Of a DNA stretch of 64,000 nt, positions 1-9,293 are shown piece after piece. The position numbers and the translations under genes were made by a program. The notes beneath the pieces are model-generated. The model saw only the letters and a program-made list of their open reading frames with translations, searched no databases and was not told the origin of the DNA. The stretch spans positions 17,788-81,787 of the forward strand of contig CAIPKV010000060.1 of assembly GCA_903865745.1 (NCBI GenBank). Reading direction: 5' to 3'. Position 1 is the stretch's first letter; each line of letters begins with the position of its first letter. The stretch comes from an uncultured Verrucomicrobia subdivision 3 bacterium. Lineage in GTDB: Bacteria; Verrucomicrobiota; Verrucomicrobiia; Limisphaerales; UBA11358.

Positions 1-1116
1 AATATCGGCGTGTTCGATCGCAGCCAGCCGTTGCCCACCGGTGGCTTTATCAACCAGGCCGACGGTACGAGCTGGATGGCGATGTATTGTGTGAACCTGC
101 TGCGCATTGCGCTCGAACTCGCGCAGCACAACAAGGTCTATGAGGATATCGCGACCAAGTTTTTCGAGCATTTTTTGAGCATCGCCGCGGCCATCAACGG
201 CGTCAGCGACGGCCACGGTGCGCTGGCTGATGAAGGCCTCGCGCTCTGGGATGAGACGGATGAATTTTATTACGACGAACTCCGCCTGCCCGATGGCAAA
301 AAGATTCCGCTAAAAGTTCGTTCGATGGTTGGGCTGGTGCCACTGTTCGCAGTCGAAACTTTGGAGCCGGAATTATTGAAGTGCCTGCCCAACTTCACCG
401 CCCGACTGGAATGGTTTCTAGGCCACCGACCGGATCTTGCAAATTTGGTTTCGCGTTGGCAGAAGCATGGTGAAGGTGAACGCCATTTACTCTCGCTCTT
501 GCGGGGGCATCGCATGAAATGCCTGCTTCGGCGCACGCTCAACGCGTCGGAATTCTTGAGCGACTACGGGGTTCGTGCCCTTTCTAAAATCCACGAAGAG
601 GATCCGTATCGACTGGATTGCGGCGATAGTGTTCACGAGGTCCGCTACTGGCCGGGCGAATCTGAGGGCGGCCTGTTCGGCGGAAATTCCAACTGGCGTG
701 GCCCGGTCTGGCTACCGATGAATTTCCTGCTCATCGAGTCGCTCCAGAAATTCCACCACTACTACGGCGACGAATTTAAGATCGAGTGTCCCGCCGGGTC
801 AGGCAATTTTCTGAACCTCAACGAGGTCGCGGACGAGTTGTCACGCCGACTGGTGAAACTATTTCAACCGGGCGCAGACGGCCAGCGACCTGTCTTGAAA
901 TATCATCCCAAGCTGGCGGTCGATCCGCATTTCCGGGATTACATCTTGTTCCACGAATATTTTCACGGTGATACCGGGCGCGGCATAGGTGCCGGACACC
1001 AAACCGGCTGGACCGGCCTAGTTGCCAAACTCATCATGCCGCGAGCCAGTGTCCATCATCCCTCTCACACGGTCATTTTCAAGCGACGCGAAACTAAAAC
1101 CAACGGCGATTGCTAG
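1..1116 (+). CDS. GH63/MGH1-like glycoside hydrolase, C-terminal part (5' end outside window)
   Basis: The reading frame is open to the left edge of the window, so this is the C-terminal portion of a longer protein; the GTG at 10 is internal. Counting from that codon, NQADGTSWMAMY (15-26), GGNSNWRGPVWLPMNF (224-239) and HEYFHGDTGRGIGAGHQTGW (315-334) are typical of the (alpha/alpha)6-barrel glycosidases of family GH63 and the related mannosylglycerate/glucosylglycerate hydrolases. The acidic residues in the last motif lie in the usual catalytic region. The enzyme probably releases glucose or a similar sugar from an oligosaccharide or compatible-solute glycoside; the substrate cannot be told from this part. 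The next gene begins 55 bases downstream in the same direction. Confidence 0.8.
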   Translation, partial: NIGVFDRSQPLPTGGFINQADGTSWMAMYCVNLLRIALELAQHNKVYEDIATKFFEHFLSIAAAINGVSDGHGALADEGLALWDETDEFYYDELRLPDGKKIPLKVRSMVGLVPLFAVETLEPELLKCLPNFTARLEWFLGHRPDLANLVSRWQKHGEGERHLLSLLRGHRMKCLLRRTLNASEFLSDYGVRALSKIHEEDPYRLDCGDSVHEVRYWPGESEGGLFGGNSNWRGPVWLPMNFLLIESLQKFHHYYGDEFKIECPAGSGNFLNLNEVADELSRRLVKLFQPGADGQRPVLKYHPKLAVDPHFRDYILFHEYFHGDTGRGIGAGHQTGWTGLVAKLIMPRASVHHPSHTVIFKRRETKTNGDC

Positions 1117-1171
1117 TAATTACCAGGCGAAGTAAATTGCGCTTTGACGTGCGTTAGCGCATAAGTCTCTA

Positions 1172-2698
1172 ATGCTTGCAAGGGTCTTTTCAGCGGCGGT
1201 CAATGGCATCGACGCTTACTCCATCGAAGTTGAGGTGGATTGCGGCTATGGTGAAACCTTTATCGCGCTTGTGGGGCTGCCTGACACGGCCGTTAAGGAA
1301 TCAAAGGATCGCGTCTCCACCGCGTTGGGAAATTCCGGGTACAAATTTCCGATGGGTAAGACCACTATCAACCTTGCTCCGGCGGATGTAAAAAAAGAGG
1401 GGCCGAGCTTCGATTTACCCATCGCCCTCGGGATGCTCGCCGCATCCGAGCAAATGGAAACCGACCAGCTTGATTATTTCGTTGCCGTCGGCGAACTCGC
1501 GCTAACTGGCGCAGTGCGTTCATGCAAGGGCGTTTTACCAATTGCGCTGCGCGCAAAGGCGGACGGAAAAACGGGAATCTTGGTGCCGATAGAAAATGCG
1601 GCCGAAGCAGCCGTGGTGGAGGGTTTGAATGTGATCCCGGTGCAAAATCTCCGCGAAGCTGCGCAGTTTTTAGAGGGCGAAATTAAAATCGCGCCAACAA
1701 AAGTAGACTTGGTCAAACTCTTCGAACATCAGAACGATGACGAGCACGATTTCTCCGAGGTTAAAGGTCAAGAGAACGTAAAGCGAGCGCTGGAAATCGC
1801 GGCGGCAGGGGGGCACAACGTGATTTTAATTGGCCCACCGGGCACCGGCAAATCTATGCTGGCAAAAAGGCTGGCGACCATTCTACCGCCGCTTACCTTA
1901 GCTGAGGCGCTGGAAACGACGAAGATACACAGCATCGTCGGTTTGTTGAAATCAGGGCAGGCGCTGGTGACGCAGCGGCCGTTCCGCGCGCCGCATCACA
2001 CAGCGAGCGACGCTGGTCTACTTGGTGGCAACATCAATCCAACTCCGGGGGAAATATCCATCGCGCACAACGGCGTTTTGTTTCTAGATGAACTGCCGGA
2101 GTTTAAGCGCAATGTTTTGGAGACCTTGCGCCAGCCGCTTGAGGAAGGCATCGTGACGATTTCGCGCGCGGCTGGCACGATGACTTTCCCATCGCAGTTT
2201 ATGCTGATTGCCGCGATGAACCCAACGCCAGATGGGAAAATGCCGGGCGAATCGAAATCTTCGCCGCGTGAGATTCAGAATTATCTCGGCCGAATTTCTG
2301 GGCCACTTCTTGACCGGATTGATTTACATATCGAGGTGCCGCCGGTAAAGTTCCGCGAGATGTCATCCGCACAGCCTGGTGAAACGTCTACGATAATCCG
2401 CGAACGAGTCATCGCTGCGCGGAGATGTCAGCACGCGCGGTTTGCCGGCAAACCTAAAATCACGTGCAATGCGCGTATGGGAGCGCGGGAATTAAAATCC
2501 TATTGCGAATTAGACGAGACGACGCGGGATCTATTGAAGCATGCGATGACCGAATATAATTTGAGCGCGCGTGCCTACGACCGCATCTTGAAGGTGTCTC
2601 GAACGATTGCTGATTTGGCAGGTACTGAAAATATATCCGGCGACCACATCAGCGAGGCAATTCAGTTTCGGTCGCTCGACCGACAGTTATGGGGCTAA
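1172..2698 (+). CDS. comM: YifB/ComM family Mg-chelatase-like AAA+ ATPase
   Basis: 508 residues, full length for the family. An N-terminal Lon-protease-like (ribosomal S5-fold) domain covers about 1-170. It is followed by an Mg-chelatase-type AAA+ domain with Walker A GPPGTGKS (221-228), the family motif RPFRAPHHTASDAGLLGG (269-286) and Walker B GVLFLDELPEF (301-311). The C-terminal helical domain has LSARAYDRILKVSRTIADLA. Characterised ComM proteins are hexameric helicases that promote branch migration during natural transformation. That role is known from the family; here it fits with the pilus-type ATPase gene at 15171. The ATG at 1172 is chosen because the conserved MLARVFSAAVNGIDA start follows it directly. 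Confidence 0.95.
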   Translation: MLARVFSAAVNGIDAYSIEVEVDCGYGETFIALVGLPDTAVKESKDRVSTALGNSGYKFPMGKTTINLAPADVKKEGPSFDLPIALGMLAASEQMETDQLDYFVAVGELALTGAVRSCKGVLPIALRAKADGKTGILVPIENAAEAAVVEGLNVIPVQNLREAAQFLEGEIKIAPTKVDLVKLFEHQNDDEHDFSEVKGQENVKRALEIAAAGGHNVILIGPPGTGKSMLAKRLATILPPLTLAEALETTKIHSIVGLLKSGQALVTQRPFRAPHHTASDAGLLGGNINPTPGEISIAHNGVLFLDELPEFKRNVLETLRQPLEEGIVTISRAAGTMTFPSQFMLIAAMNPTPDGKMPGESKSSPREIQNYLGRISGPLLDRIDLHIEVPPVKFREMSSAQPGETSTIIRERVIAARRCQHARFAGKPKITCNARMGARELKSYCELDETTRDLLKHAMTEYNLSARAYDRILKVSRTIADLAGTENISGDHISEAIQFRSLDRQLWG

Positions 2699-2751
2699 AA
2701 GGAATGTTTACCGAGATTGCCTGTTAATCAGAATTTTGCTACTGAATTGGG

Positions 2752-3585
2752 GTGTCTGAACCCAGCCTGTTGCTACTAATCCCGGCATACAACGAAGAAG
2801 CGCGCATCGAACCGGTGCTGCGTGACTTTGCAGATTTTTTCGGTCGTAATTATTCTGGCCAATTCCAACTTGTTGTCGTGCTCAATGGTTGTCGTGATAA
2901 CACGCTTGGCGTGGTGCAGCGTGTGGCTAAGGATTTTTCGAGTATCGGTTGGCTGGATTTTCCAGCGGCCATTGGAAAAGGTGGTGCGCTCATTGAAGGG
3001 CTTAAACTGGCCGGCCACGCGGACCTCATTGGCTATGTAGACGCAGATGGCGCTACGCCTCCGCATGCTTATCTCGATTTAGTAAAAAAAATCGGTGCGG
3101 TGGACTGCGTAATCGGTTCGCGCTGGCTGGCTGGTGCCGTGATCCACCAGTCGCAGACGGGCAACCGGCAGTTTGCCAGCCGTGTGTTTCATCTCATCGT
3201 TCAGTCCTTGTTCTGGATGAATATCCGTGATACCCAGTGCGGTGCGAAGGTCATGCGGCGCGAGGTTGTAGAAAAAATTCACCCAGCGTTACGAATCGCC
3301 GATATGGCGTTCGACATCAACCTGCTTTATTCGATGAAGCGCGCGGGCTTCCGCATTCTTGAAGTGCCCACGGAGTGGACGGATAAAGCCGGTTCGAAGG
3401 TTGCGCTCGGGCGCTCATCGCTGACAATGTTTCTCTCGGTTGTCCGTGTGCGTCTCATTTATTCGCCGTTTTACCAACTGTTGCGTCCGCTGCGTCCGCT
3501 GGAAGGCTGGATTTATAAAAAGTTGCGTGCGCCGCAGCCGCTTTCAGTGTCTGACGTTCAGAGTCCAAAGCCTAAAGCGGACTAA
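2752..3585 (+). CDS. Family 2 glycosyltransferase, polyprenyl-phosphate-glucose synthase type
   Basis: 277 residues beginning at a GTG. The GT-A fold opening LLLLIPAYNEEARIEPVLRD and the metal-binding D-x-D in YVDADGATP (95-103) are clear, followed by GSRWLAGA and a conserved DTQCGAKVMRR segment. This arrangement matches dolichyl/undecaprenyl-phosphate beta-glucosyltransferases (Alg5-like), which load a sugar onto a lipid carrier at the cytoplasmic face of the membrane. The C-terminal segment near 220-245 is hydrophobic and may lie on the membrane. It converges with the flippase gene (11 bases between stops), so a link to envelope glycan assembly is likely, but donor and acceptor are unknown. 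Confidence 0.85.
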   Translation: MSEPSLLLLIPAYNEEARIEPVLRDFADFFGRNYSGQFQLVVVLNGCRDNTLGVVQRVAKDFSSIGWLDFPAAIGKGGALIEGLKLAGHADLIGYVDADGATPPHAYLDLVKKIGAVDCVIGSRWLAGAVIHQSQTGNRQFASRVFHLIVQSLFWMNIRDTQCGAKVMRREVVEKIHPALRIADMAFDINLLYSMKRAGFRILEVPTEWTDKAGSKVALGRSSLTMFLSVVRVRLIYSPFYQLLRPLRPLEGWIYKKLRAPQPLSVSDVQSPKPKAD

Positions 3586-3595
3586 CCAGTTGGTT

Positions 3596-4879
3596 TCAAG
3601 CTTTTAAATTTTGGATTTTCACTCCCCAAGTGAACCAGGAGCAGGCAACGAAGAGTAAGAGATTAAACCCACCGAGTGTTTGTAACACGACATCGAGGCG
3701 GTGAAAATGATTCAGCATTACCGGCAGTGTCAGGCCGTAAGCCAGCGCCAGCACCACCATGAACGGCACTACCGCAAATCGCCCGCGAGCCAAAAGATCA
3801 TTGACCATCACATTGGCTAGTGCAAGTGGTACCATTGCCGCCGCATACCACGGCAGTAGCGCCGTGGTAGCCGCCACATAGCTGGTCTTATAAACAATTT
3901 TCACCATCACCGGTCCGACCAACCACAGTCCGATGCCGCCGCCCATCGCTAGCACAGCTGTGCCAAGGACAACCAGATTGAATAAATTACTTTTTTGGGA
4001 TTTTGCTGCCGCGTGAACAATTTTCGGGAACATCACCGCCGCCAAAGGCAACACCAGCCAAAGCAGTGCTCGGGATAAGGTGCCCGCCGCTACATACGGT
4101 GCCATCTCGTCGCCGGTGAAATACGCCTTCGCGTACATCGTGTCAGCCGTGAACATGAACTGGCATGCGCCGAAGCCAAACAGAAGTGGTATTACCTCGC
4201 GCAGTAGACCTTTCGTGTCAGATTTGTCCGGCTTCGGAAGCCACAAATCCCGCGTCCGCCAGATGGCGATGCCTGCAGCCAAACCCACTCCCATCAGTGC
4301 GCCGGCCATCATGCCCGCCGCGCCCATGCCAAGTGCCAACACTAATATTGCTGCGCCTAGAAACCGCCCCGCGCCGCCATAAATCACCGACCAGCCAAAC
4401 CAGAAAAAATCCTGTCTCCCTTGCAACACGCCGGAAAACATCGGGACCCACAGCGCCGCTAGAATCAACGGCAGGGTTACCCACAGGCCGAGCGCATCCG
4501 GCAAATGCCAACCCGCGACGATTTGTTTTTGAAAAATCAGAACCATCACCGCGCCAATCGCCCAAACGAGGAATGTCCACAGCCACGCGACCCGAATCAG
4601 TCTGGACAATTGCCGCTCTCGCCCTGCCGCCAACGCGAGTGCTGTCTGTTGCGCAAAAATCATCTGCAACGGCATCGTCGGTAGGCACGCTACGACCATC
4701 AGCAATGTACCAAACGCTGCGTATTCCGACTCGGGGATGGATTTCGAAAGAAAATGCACACCCCATGTCAGCGCGCCGCCCGCGATATTCGCAATCATAA
4801 GCCAGCCGCTCTGGCGGAAAAATGACGCGTGCGGTTTATGATCAACCGTCGGAAGGGCTTGTTTTTTTTCGGCGTTCAT
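3596..4879 (-). CDS. Wzx-like polysaccharide flippase (MOP superfamily)
   Basis: 427 residues, nearly all hydrophobic, with about 12 predicted membrane segments. It begins with a short soluble N-terminus and the family-typical start of the first helix (FFRQSGWLMIANIAGGAL). The segment SEYAAFGTLLMVVACLPTMP is typical of oligosaccharide flippases of the MOP superfamily. Such proteins move undecaprenyl-linked glycan units to the periplasmic side. No enzymatic motifs are expected or seen. The ATG at 4879 is the only sensible start. Neighbours are the convergent GT2 and, 33 bases upstream on the same strand, the M20 peptidase. Confidence 0.82.
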   Translation of the reverse strand: MNAEKKQALPTVDHKPHASFFRQSGWLMIANIAGGALTWGVHFLSKSIPESEYAAFGTLLMVVACLPTMPLQMIFAQQTALALAAGRERQLSRLIRVAWLWTFLVWAIGAVMVLIFQKQIVAGWHLPDALGLWVTLPLILAALWVPMFSGVLQGRQDFFWFGWSVIYGGAGRFLGAAILVLALGMGAAGMMAGALMGVGLAAGIAIWRTRDLWLPKPDKSDTKGLLREVIPLLFGFGACQFMFTADTMYAKAYFTGDEMAPYVAAGTLSRALLWLVLPLAAVMFPKIVHAAAKSQKSNLFNLVVLGTAVLAMGGGIGLWLVGPVMVKIVYKTSYVAATTALLPWYAAAMVPLALANVMVNDLLARGRFAVVPFMVVLALAYGLTLPVMLNHFHRLDVVLQTLGGFNLLLFVACSWFTWGVKIQNLKA

Positions 4880-4912
4880 GAATTATTTATTAAGAATTCT
4901 CAGGCAAATCAA

Positions 4913-6040
4913 TTAAGGTAGCGACTTGAAAAAGCTGATTAGCAAATTTTTTGCTTTTTCGAGTTCCGCCAGCGAAATCCATTCGTCTACCGTGTGTGCC
5001 TGCGCAATGTCGCCCGGCCCGAACACGATGCTGGGAATCCCGCCGGATGCCAGCACGGCCGCGTCACAAAAATAATCTGCACCGAGTGGTTTTTTTTGGC
5101 CAATCACTTGGAGAAATGTTTGGACAAGCGGCAGCTTAAAATCTGTTTCCAGCGGCAAGGCGGGTGCGAGTTTGGTGCTGGAGATTTTTGCGGACAGATT
5201 CTTTGTATGCAACAGCCTGGAAATTTCGCGGCGAACGGAAGCTTCCGTCTCGCCCGGTAGTGTGCGCCGGTCAATTACAATCACGCAAGTATCCGGCACT
5301 ATATTTGGCTGGGTGCCACCGTGAATTTTTCCTACGTTCACTGTGCCGGTGCCGAGCAGTTCATGTTTTTTCTTTTTTAAGTGCCCTGCGTAATCCGATT
5401 CCAGTACATCAACAATCTGCGCCATTTCATGTACTGCATTTTTGCCGAGGTGCGGGGTCGCGCCATGTGCGGCTCGACCACGAGTGGTAAGCTCAAGCCA
5501 CAGGCTTCCCTTATGCGCCGTCACGACTTGCAGTTTTGTCGGTTCGCCGACGATGGCCAAGTCGGCTTTGAAATTATTTTTTACGAGCGCGCGTGAACCG
5601 GCTTGACCGTGTTCCTCATCGATTAAGCCGGTGAAGATTATTTCTGTTTCCAGTGGACGCGATTTTGAATTTGCGAGTTCACATAGCGTCGCCAGCATGG
5701 CGGCGACGGAACCTTTAGTGTCACACGCACCACGCCCATGCAGGTGGTCGTTTTTGCGCTGCGGAATAAATTGAGTCCCAGTTGCGCCGACGGTGTCCAA
5801 ATGTGGCGCAAGTAAGATAGTCCGCCGGATTTTATTTTTTGGTAGTAGCCGTGCAATGACGTTGCAACGCCCTGGCAAAACTTTTTGAAGCTCCACTTCC
5901 AGGCCAGCGCGGGCGGCGGTGGCAGCTAGAAAATCTGCTACATTCTTTTCGCCGGCGAGTGGATGACGAGACGGCAGGAAGGCGGGATTGACGCTCGGCA
6001 AAGCGATAAGTTCGGCCAGCAGTTTTTCTGTACGCGTCAC
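4913..6040 (-). CDS. M20 family metallopeptidase/deacylase (ArgE/DapE type)
   Basis: About 375 residues from the GTG at 6040, chosen because the family N-terminus (VTRTEKLLAELIALPSVNP) begins there. The frame stays open to an ATG at 6112, just 3 bases from the upstream gene, so a longer form cannot be excluded. Dinuclear zinc ligands are visible: HLDTV (80-84), GACDTKG (Asp at about 107), the catalytic DEEHG (141-145), GEPT and the C-terminal AHTVDEW histidine. This is the set of acetylornithine deacetylase, succinyl-diaminopimelate desuccinylase and related N-acyl amino acid hydrolases. Substrate cannot be assigned, as no arginine or lysine biosynthesis genes lie nearby. It is probably co-transcribed with the TSUP permease. 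Confidence 0.85.
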   Translation of the reverse strand: MTRTEKLLAELIALPSVNPAFLPSRHPLAGEKNVADFLAATAARAGLEVELQKVLPGRCNVIARLLPKNKIRRTILLAPHLDTVGATGTQFIPQRKNDHLHGRGACDTKGSVAAMLATLCELANSKSRPLETEIIFTGLIDEEHGQAGSRALVKNNFKADLAIVGEPTKLQVVTAHKGSLWLELTTRGRAAHGATPHLGKNAVHEMAQIVDVLESDYAGHLKKKKHELLGTGTVNVGKIHGGTQPNIVPDTCVIVIDRRTLPGETEASVRREISRLLHTKNLSAKISSTKLAPALPLETDFKLPLVQTFLQVIGQKKPLGADYFCDAAVLASGGIPSIVFGPGDIAQAHTVDEWISLAELEKAKNLLISFFKSLP

Positions 6041-6115
6041 GTTGAAAGGATGGCAGAGCCGGGGCGTTGACGAAAGTGAATTGGAGTGGCACTGGTGGAA
6101 AAATCCGGTCAAGCA

Positions 6116-6889
6116 TCAACGCACAAATTGTTTGAAAAAAATCATCCCAGAAATGGTGAAGCCAATGGCTGTGATGATTTGCCGGACTCGGGCCGGTGAA
6201 ATTCGTTGGGAATAATGCGAGCCTAAATAATAGCCAGTCACGGCGCCTACAGTCATGATGGCGGCTCGCGGCCAGTCGATCAGTCCAGCCCCGACGAACC
6301 AAACAGCTGCGATAAGATTGATAAGTGAACCCAAAATCGTCTTGAGCGTGTTCATCTCATATATGTTGTGCATACCGATAAACCCCAGCGTGGCCAGCAT
6401 CAGGATGCCGATACCCGCTCCGAAGTAACCGCCGTAAATGGCAACTAGGAATTGGAAGAAAATAGCTCCCCAGAGATGAACCGAATTGGTTTTGGCATCA
6501 AGATGCGAACCTGCAAAGCGCCGGAAGATACCTTGTGCCAGAAAGAGAAGTGTCGCGAACAGAATCAGGAAGGGAACGAGTTTGCTGAAAATCTGGTTGC
6601 TTGTATGGGTCAGCAAGGTGCTGCCGAGTAAGCCGCCGAGCAGGCTGACTGGCAGAAAGCGCTTCAGCCAGGGCAGAACGGGTTTGATGTATTGCCGGTT
6701 TCCAAACATGCCGCCGCTGGTACCAATGACTAGCGCCAGCGTGCTGGTGGCGTTGGCCATGACTGGCGAGGTTCCAAAGGCGAGCAGAGTCGGAAAGGTG
6801 AGGAGTGTGCCGCCGCCGGCCACGGCATTAATCATGCCCGCTCCGACCGCCGATCCCGCCAGACCGATTATTTCCCAACCAGAAATCAT
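6116..6889 (-). CDS. TauE/SafE (TSUP) family membrane permease
   Basis: 257 residues with about eight hydrophobic helices in two repeats. The family glycine-rich opening is clear (GLAGSAVGAGMINAVAGGGT), and the second half starts with YGGYFGAGIGILMLATLG, the internal repeat of TSUP permeases. Members export sulfite, sulfoacetate or other small anions or organosulfur compounds across the cytoplasmic membrane; the substrate here is unknown. The gene is followed directly by the M20 hydrolase on the same strand, suggesting an operon, but no sulfur genes are near. Confidence 0.87.
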   Translation of the reverse strand: MISGWEIIGLAGSAVGAGMINAVAGGGTLLTFPTLLAFGTSPVMANATSTLALVIGTSGGMFGNRQYIKPVLPWLKRFLPVSLLGGLLGSTLLTHTSNQIFSKLVPFLILFATLLFLAQGIFRRFAGSHLDAKTNSVHLWGAIFFQFLVAIYGGYFGAGIGILMLATLGFIGMHNIYEMNTLKTILGSLINLIAAVWFVGAGLIDWPRAAIMTVGAVTGYYLGSHYSQRISPARVRQIITAIGFTISGMIFFKQFVR

Positions 6890-7025
6890 TTGTCGGAAAG
6901 TCTAATTCGTACTAACTCTGACTAAAAGCAGTCAAAACCCGAATGGAGGTAACTTAGTTAAGCATTAAACATCATGAAAAATGTAGGTCTCGCCAGACCG
7001 CTAAATTTATTCTGTAAAATGAAAG

Positions 7026-7111
7026 TGGTGGTAGGTGATGGATTCGAACCATCGAAGGCGTAAGCCGACAGATTTACAGTCTGCACCCTTTAGCCACTTG
7101 GATAACCTACC
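7026..7111 (-). tRNA. tRNA-Tyr (anticodon GUA)
   Basis: Read on the minus strand, the acceptor stem GGTAGGT pairs with ACCTACC. The T arm is GATGG-TTCGAAT-CCATC and the anticodon loop reads CTGTAAA, giving GUA. The long variable arm (class II tRNA) fits bacterial tyrosine tRNA. Discriminator A and the CCA end are encoded (7026-7029). The flanking stretch 6890-7025 shows nothing else recognisable. Confidence 0.97.
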
Positions 7112-7125
7112 ACGAAAGGGACGAT

Positions 7126-7155
7126 AATTAAGCCATGCCGCAGCGCATTTGTCAA
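7126..7155 (-). promoter_or_regulatory. Probable sigma-70 promoter of tRNA-Tyr
   Basis: On the minus strand a perfect -35 box TTGACA (7150-7155) is followed after 18 bases by TTAATT (7126-7131). Transcription would start about 8 bases before the mature tRNA 5' end at 7111. The -10 box is only a fair match, so this is a sequence-based prediction. Confidence 0.55.
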
Positions 7156-7237
7156 TCTGCGTGAGCTCGAATTTAAGATGGTGGTCAACGTCGCCTTTGA
7201 ATTTGTGCACTAAATAAATTTGTTTTAGACTGACCGA

Positions 7238-8581
7238 ATGTTTGACTCGTTAGGCAGCAAGCTTCAAAACGCCTTCAAGAACCTGCGCGGCCTCGGTAAA
7301 ATTTCCGAGAGCAACGTCGGTGACGCTCTGCGCGAAGTAAGAATGGCGCTCCTTGAAGCCGATGTGAATTTCAAGGTCGCCCGCGATTTTATTGAGCGGG
7401 TCAAAACTAAATCGCTCGGTGCGGAAGTTATTTCCAGCATCCAGCCGGGACAGCAGATCATCAAATTTGTCAGCGACGAGCTGACAGCCTTGCTCGGCTC
7501 ACAAAACGCGGCGTTGAACCTTTCTGGAAATCCCACCTGCCTGATGATGGTTGGGCTGCATGGCGCAGGCAAAACGACTTCGGCTGGCAAGCTTGCTAAA
7601 CTTCTAAAAAAACAAGGCCGCGCGCCGTTGCTCGTGGCGGCGGACGTTTATCGGCCAGCGGCGATGGATCAACTCGAAACGCTCGGTAAACAAGTCGAAG
7701 TTCCGGTGTTTATTAAGCGCGGCGAGACGGACGTTTTGAAAATAGCGCGCGAGGCGCTGGCTTTTGCCGGTGTCAATAATTGCAATGTCGTCATCTTTGA
7801 TACTGCTGGCCGGTTGCAGATAGATGAGCCGCTCGTACAGGAACTCGTCCGCTTGCGCGACTTGGTGAAGCCGCAGGAAATTTTGCTCGTGCTCGATGCC
7901 GCGACCGGTCAGGAAGCCGTGAATGTCGCCACGCATTTCGATCAGGCGCTGAACATTACCGGCTCAATTCTCACCAAGCTCGACGGGGATGCGCGCGGCG
8001 GTGCGGCTTTGAGTCTGAAAAGTGTCACCGGCAAGCCAATCAAGTTTGCCGGTGTCGGCGAAAAGCTGGACGAGTTTGAACCGTTTCATCCCGAACGCAT
8101 GGCGTCGCGGATTCTGGGCATGGGCGACGTAGTGAGTCTCGTTGAACGCGCCGCTGAGGCTGTCACCGAGGAAGATGCGAAGCGCATGGAGGAAAAGATG
8201 CGCAAGGGCGAATTTTCGTTGGAGGATTTTCTCGAGCAATTGCGCGCGATGAAGAAGTTTGGCTCGCTCGAAAGTATTATGAAGATGTTGCCGGGCGGCG
8301 GCGACGCGCTGAAACAAATTGACCTTGGCAAGCAGGAGAAAGAATTCAAGCGGATGGAAGGCATGGTTTGCGCAATGACGGTGAAGGAACGCCGTAATCC
8401 AATGCTCCTCAACGCGAGCCGCCGTCGCCGCATCGCCGCCGGCAGTGGCGTGACGGTGACCGAGTTGAACACCATGTTGAACAAGTTTTTCCAGATGCAG
8501 ACGATGATGAAAAAGATGGGCAAGATGTCCAAGATGATGGGCAAGATGGGTGGCGCGATGCCGGGGATGTTCCGAAAATAA
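7238..8581 (+). CDS. ffh: Signal recognition particle GTPase Ffh
   Basis: 447 residues with all three SRP54 domains. The N domain covers about 1-95. The G domain has G1 GLHGAGKTT (106-114), DVYRPAAMDQL (136-146), DTAGRLQ (188-194) and TKLDGD (246-251), and the M domain is rich in methionine, ending MQTMMKKMGKMSKMMGKMGG. Ffh binds 4.5S RNA and signal sequences of nascent membrane proteins and docks with FtsY. The G1 motif reads GLHGAGKTT where many bacteria have GLQGSGKTT, a tolerated variation. The ATG at 7238 begins at the conserved MFDSLGSKL. A hairpin (8606-8631) follows the stop. Confidence 0.98.
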   Translation: MFDSLGSKLQNAFKNLRGLGKISESNVGDALREVRMALLEADVNFKVARDFIERVKTKSLGAEVISSIQPGQQIIKFVSDELTALLGSQNAALNLSGNPTCLMMVGLHGAGKTTSAGKLAKLLKKQGRAPLLVAADVYRPAAMDQLETLGKQVEVPVFIKRGETDVLKIAREALAFAGVNNCNVVIFDTAGRLQIDEPLVQELVRLRDLVKPQEILLVLDAATGQEAVNVATHFDQALNITGSILTKLDGDARGGAALSLKSVTGKPIKFAGVGEKLDEFEPFHPERMASRILGMGDVVSLVERAAEAVTEEDAKRMEEKMRKGEFSLEDFLEQLRAMKKFGSLESIMKMLPGGGDALKQIDLGKQEKEFKRMEGMVCAMTVKERRNPMLLNASRRRRIAAGSGVTVTELNTMLNKFFQMQTMMKKMGKMSKMMGKMGGAMPGMFRK

Positions 8582-8605
8582 TTTGTCTTTACGGCTGTGC
8601 CAACC

Positions 8606-8631
8606 GTGCCAGCTGCGCCCGGCGCTGGCAC
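8606..8631. terminator. Stem-loop downstream of ffh
   Basis: GTGCCAGC (8606-8613) pairs perfectly with GCTGGCAC (8624-8631) across a GC-rich 10-base loop. It lies 25 bases past the ffh stop. No T-run follows, so it may be a transcript-stabilising hairpin or a weak terminator. Confidence 0.35.
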
Positions 8632-8795
8632 ACTTGTTGTGCCAAAAATTTCCAGTGTCTGCTTCACGCCGAACGGCGAATTCTTCAAAACCTCTTGATA
8701 TTTCAGCGTTTTTCTGCGGTTCGCACCGTTGGCATTGCTCAAGCTAAAAGGAAGGTGTCGGATATAACTAAACCATTAACGAAAGGAAAATGATT

Positions 8796-9227
8796 ATGAA
8801 ATTAATGCAATATCAACGTCCCTCGGTTGCCTGGCCGACTTTTGGCCGGCTGGCAAACTTGCAAGATGAACTGGATCGGCTGTTCGAATCGCCCTTGACC
8901 GGCTGGGCACCCGCTTTGGATGTCCACGAAGACAAGGACAGCTTCAGCATCCGCGTGGAACTGCCGGGCATGAAGCGCGAAGACATCGAGGTCTCGCTCC
9001 AAGATGGCGCGCTCATCATCTCGGGCGAACGCAAGGAAGAGAAGGTTAACGAAGGCACTGAAGTTCATCGCCAAGAGCGGTTTTACGGCCGCTTCTCGCG
9101 GGCACTGACTCTGCCATCGGCGGTTGCGGGCGATAAGGTAAAGGCGCAGTACAAGGATGGCATTCTGACTGTCACCTTGCCCAAGGCTGAGGAAGCCAAG
9201 CCCAAAGCCATTACCGTCAGCGAATAA
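8796..9227 (+). CDS. Small heat shock protein (Hsp20/alpha-crystallin)
   Basis: About 143 residues. The alpha-crystallin domain occupies roughly 38-135, with PALDVHEDKDSFSIRVELPG, the strand SLQDGALIISGERKEE, and the family A-x-x-x-n-GvL motif as AQYKDGILTVTLPK. These ATP-independent chaperones form oligomers that hold unfolding proteins. An in-frame ATG also exists at 8790, but AAAGGA at about 8782-8787 is better spaced for the ATG at 8796. The C-terminal IxI anchor is replaced by KAITVSE. A strong hairpin follows the stop, so the gene is probably monocistronic. Confidence 0.93.
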   Translation: MKLMQYQRPSVAWPTFGRLANLQDELDRLFESPLTGWAPALDVHEDKDSFSIRVELPGMKREDIEVSLQDGALIISGERKEEKVNEGTEVHRQERFYGRFSRALTLPSAVAGDKVKAQYKDGILTVTLPKAEEAKPKAITVSE

Positions 9228-9245
9228 TCCGTTGCTAAAAAATCA

Positions 9246-9280
9246 AAAGGCAGGAGCTGGATAATCCGGCTCCTGCCTTT
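9246..9280. terminator. Bidirectional terminator between hsp20 and the DUF4337-like gene
   Basis: AAAGGCAGGAGC (9246-9257) pairs perfectly over 12 bp with GCTCCTGCCTTT (9269-9280) around an 11-base loop. The A- and T-rich ends make it usable in both directions, which suits the convergent genes on either side. Confidence 0.8.
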
Positions 9281-9293
9281 CTTGCTAGACGTG

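Noticed and set aside
8086..8742. 218-codon minus-strand frame at the end of ffh
   Set aside because: Mostly antisense to ffh; the part beyond the stop is hairpin and spacer sequence.
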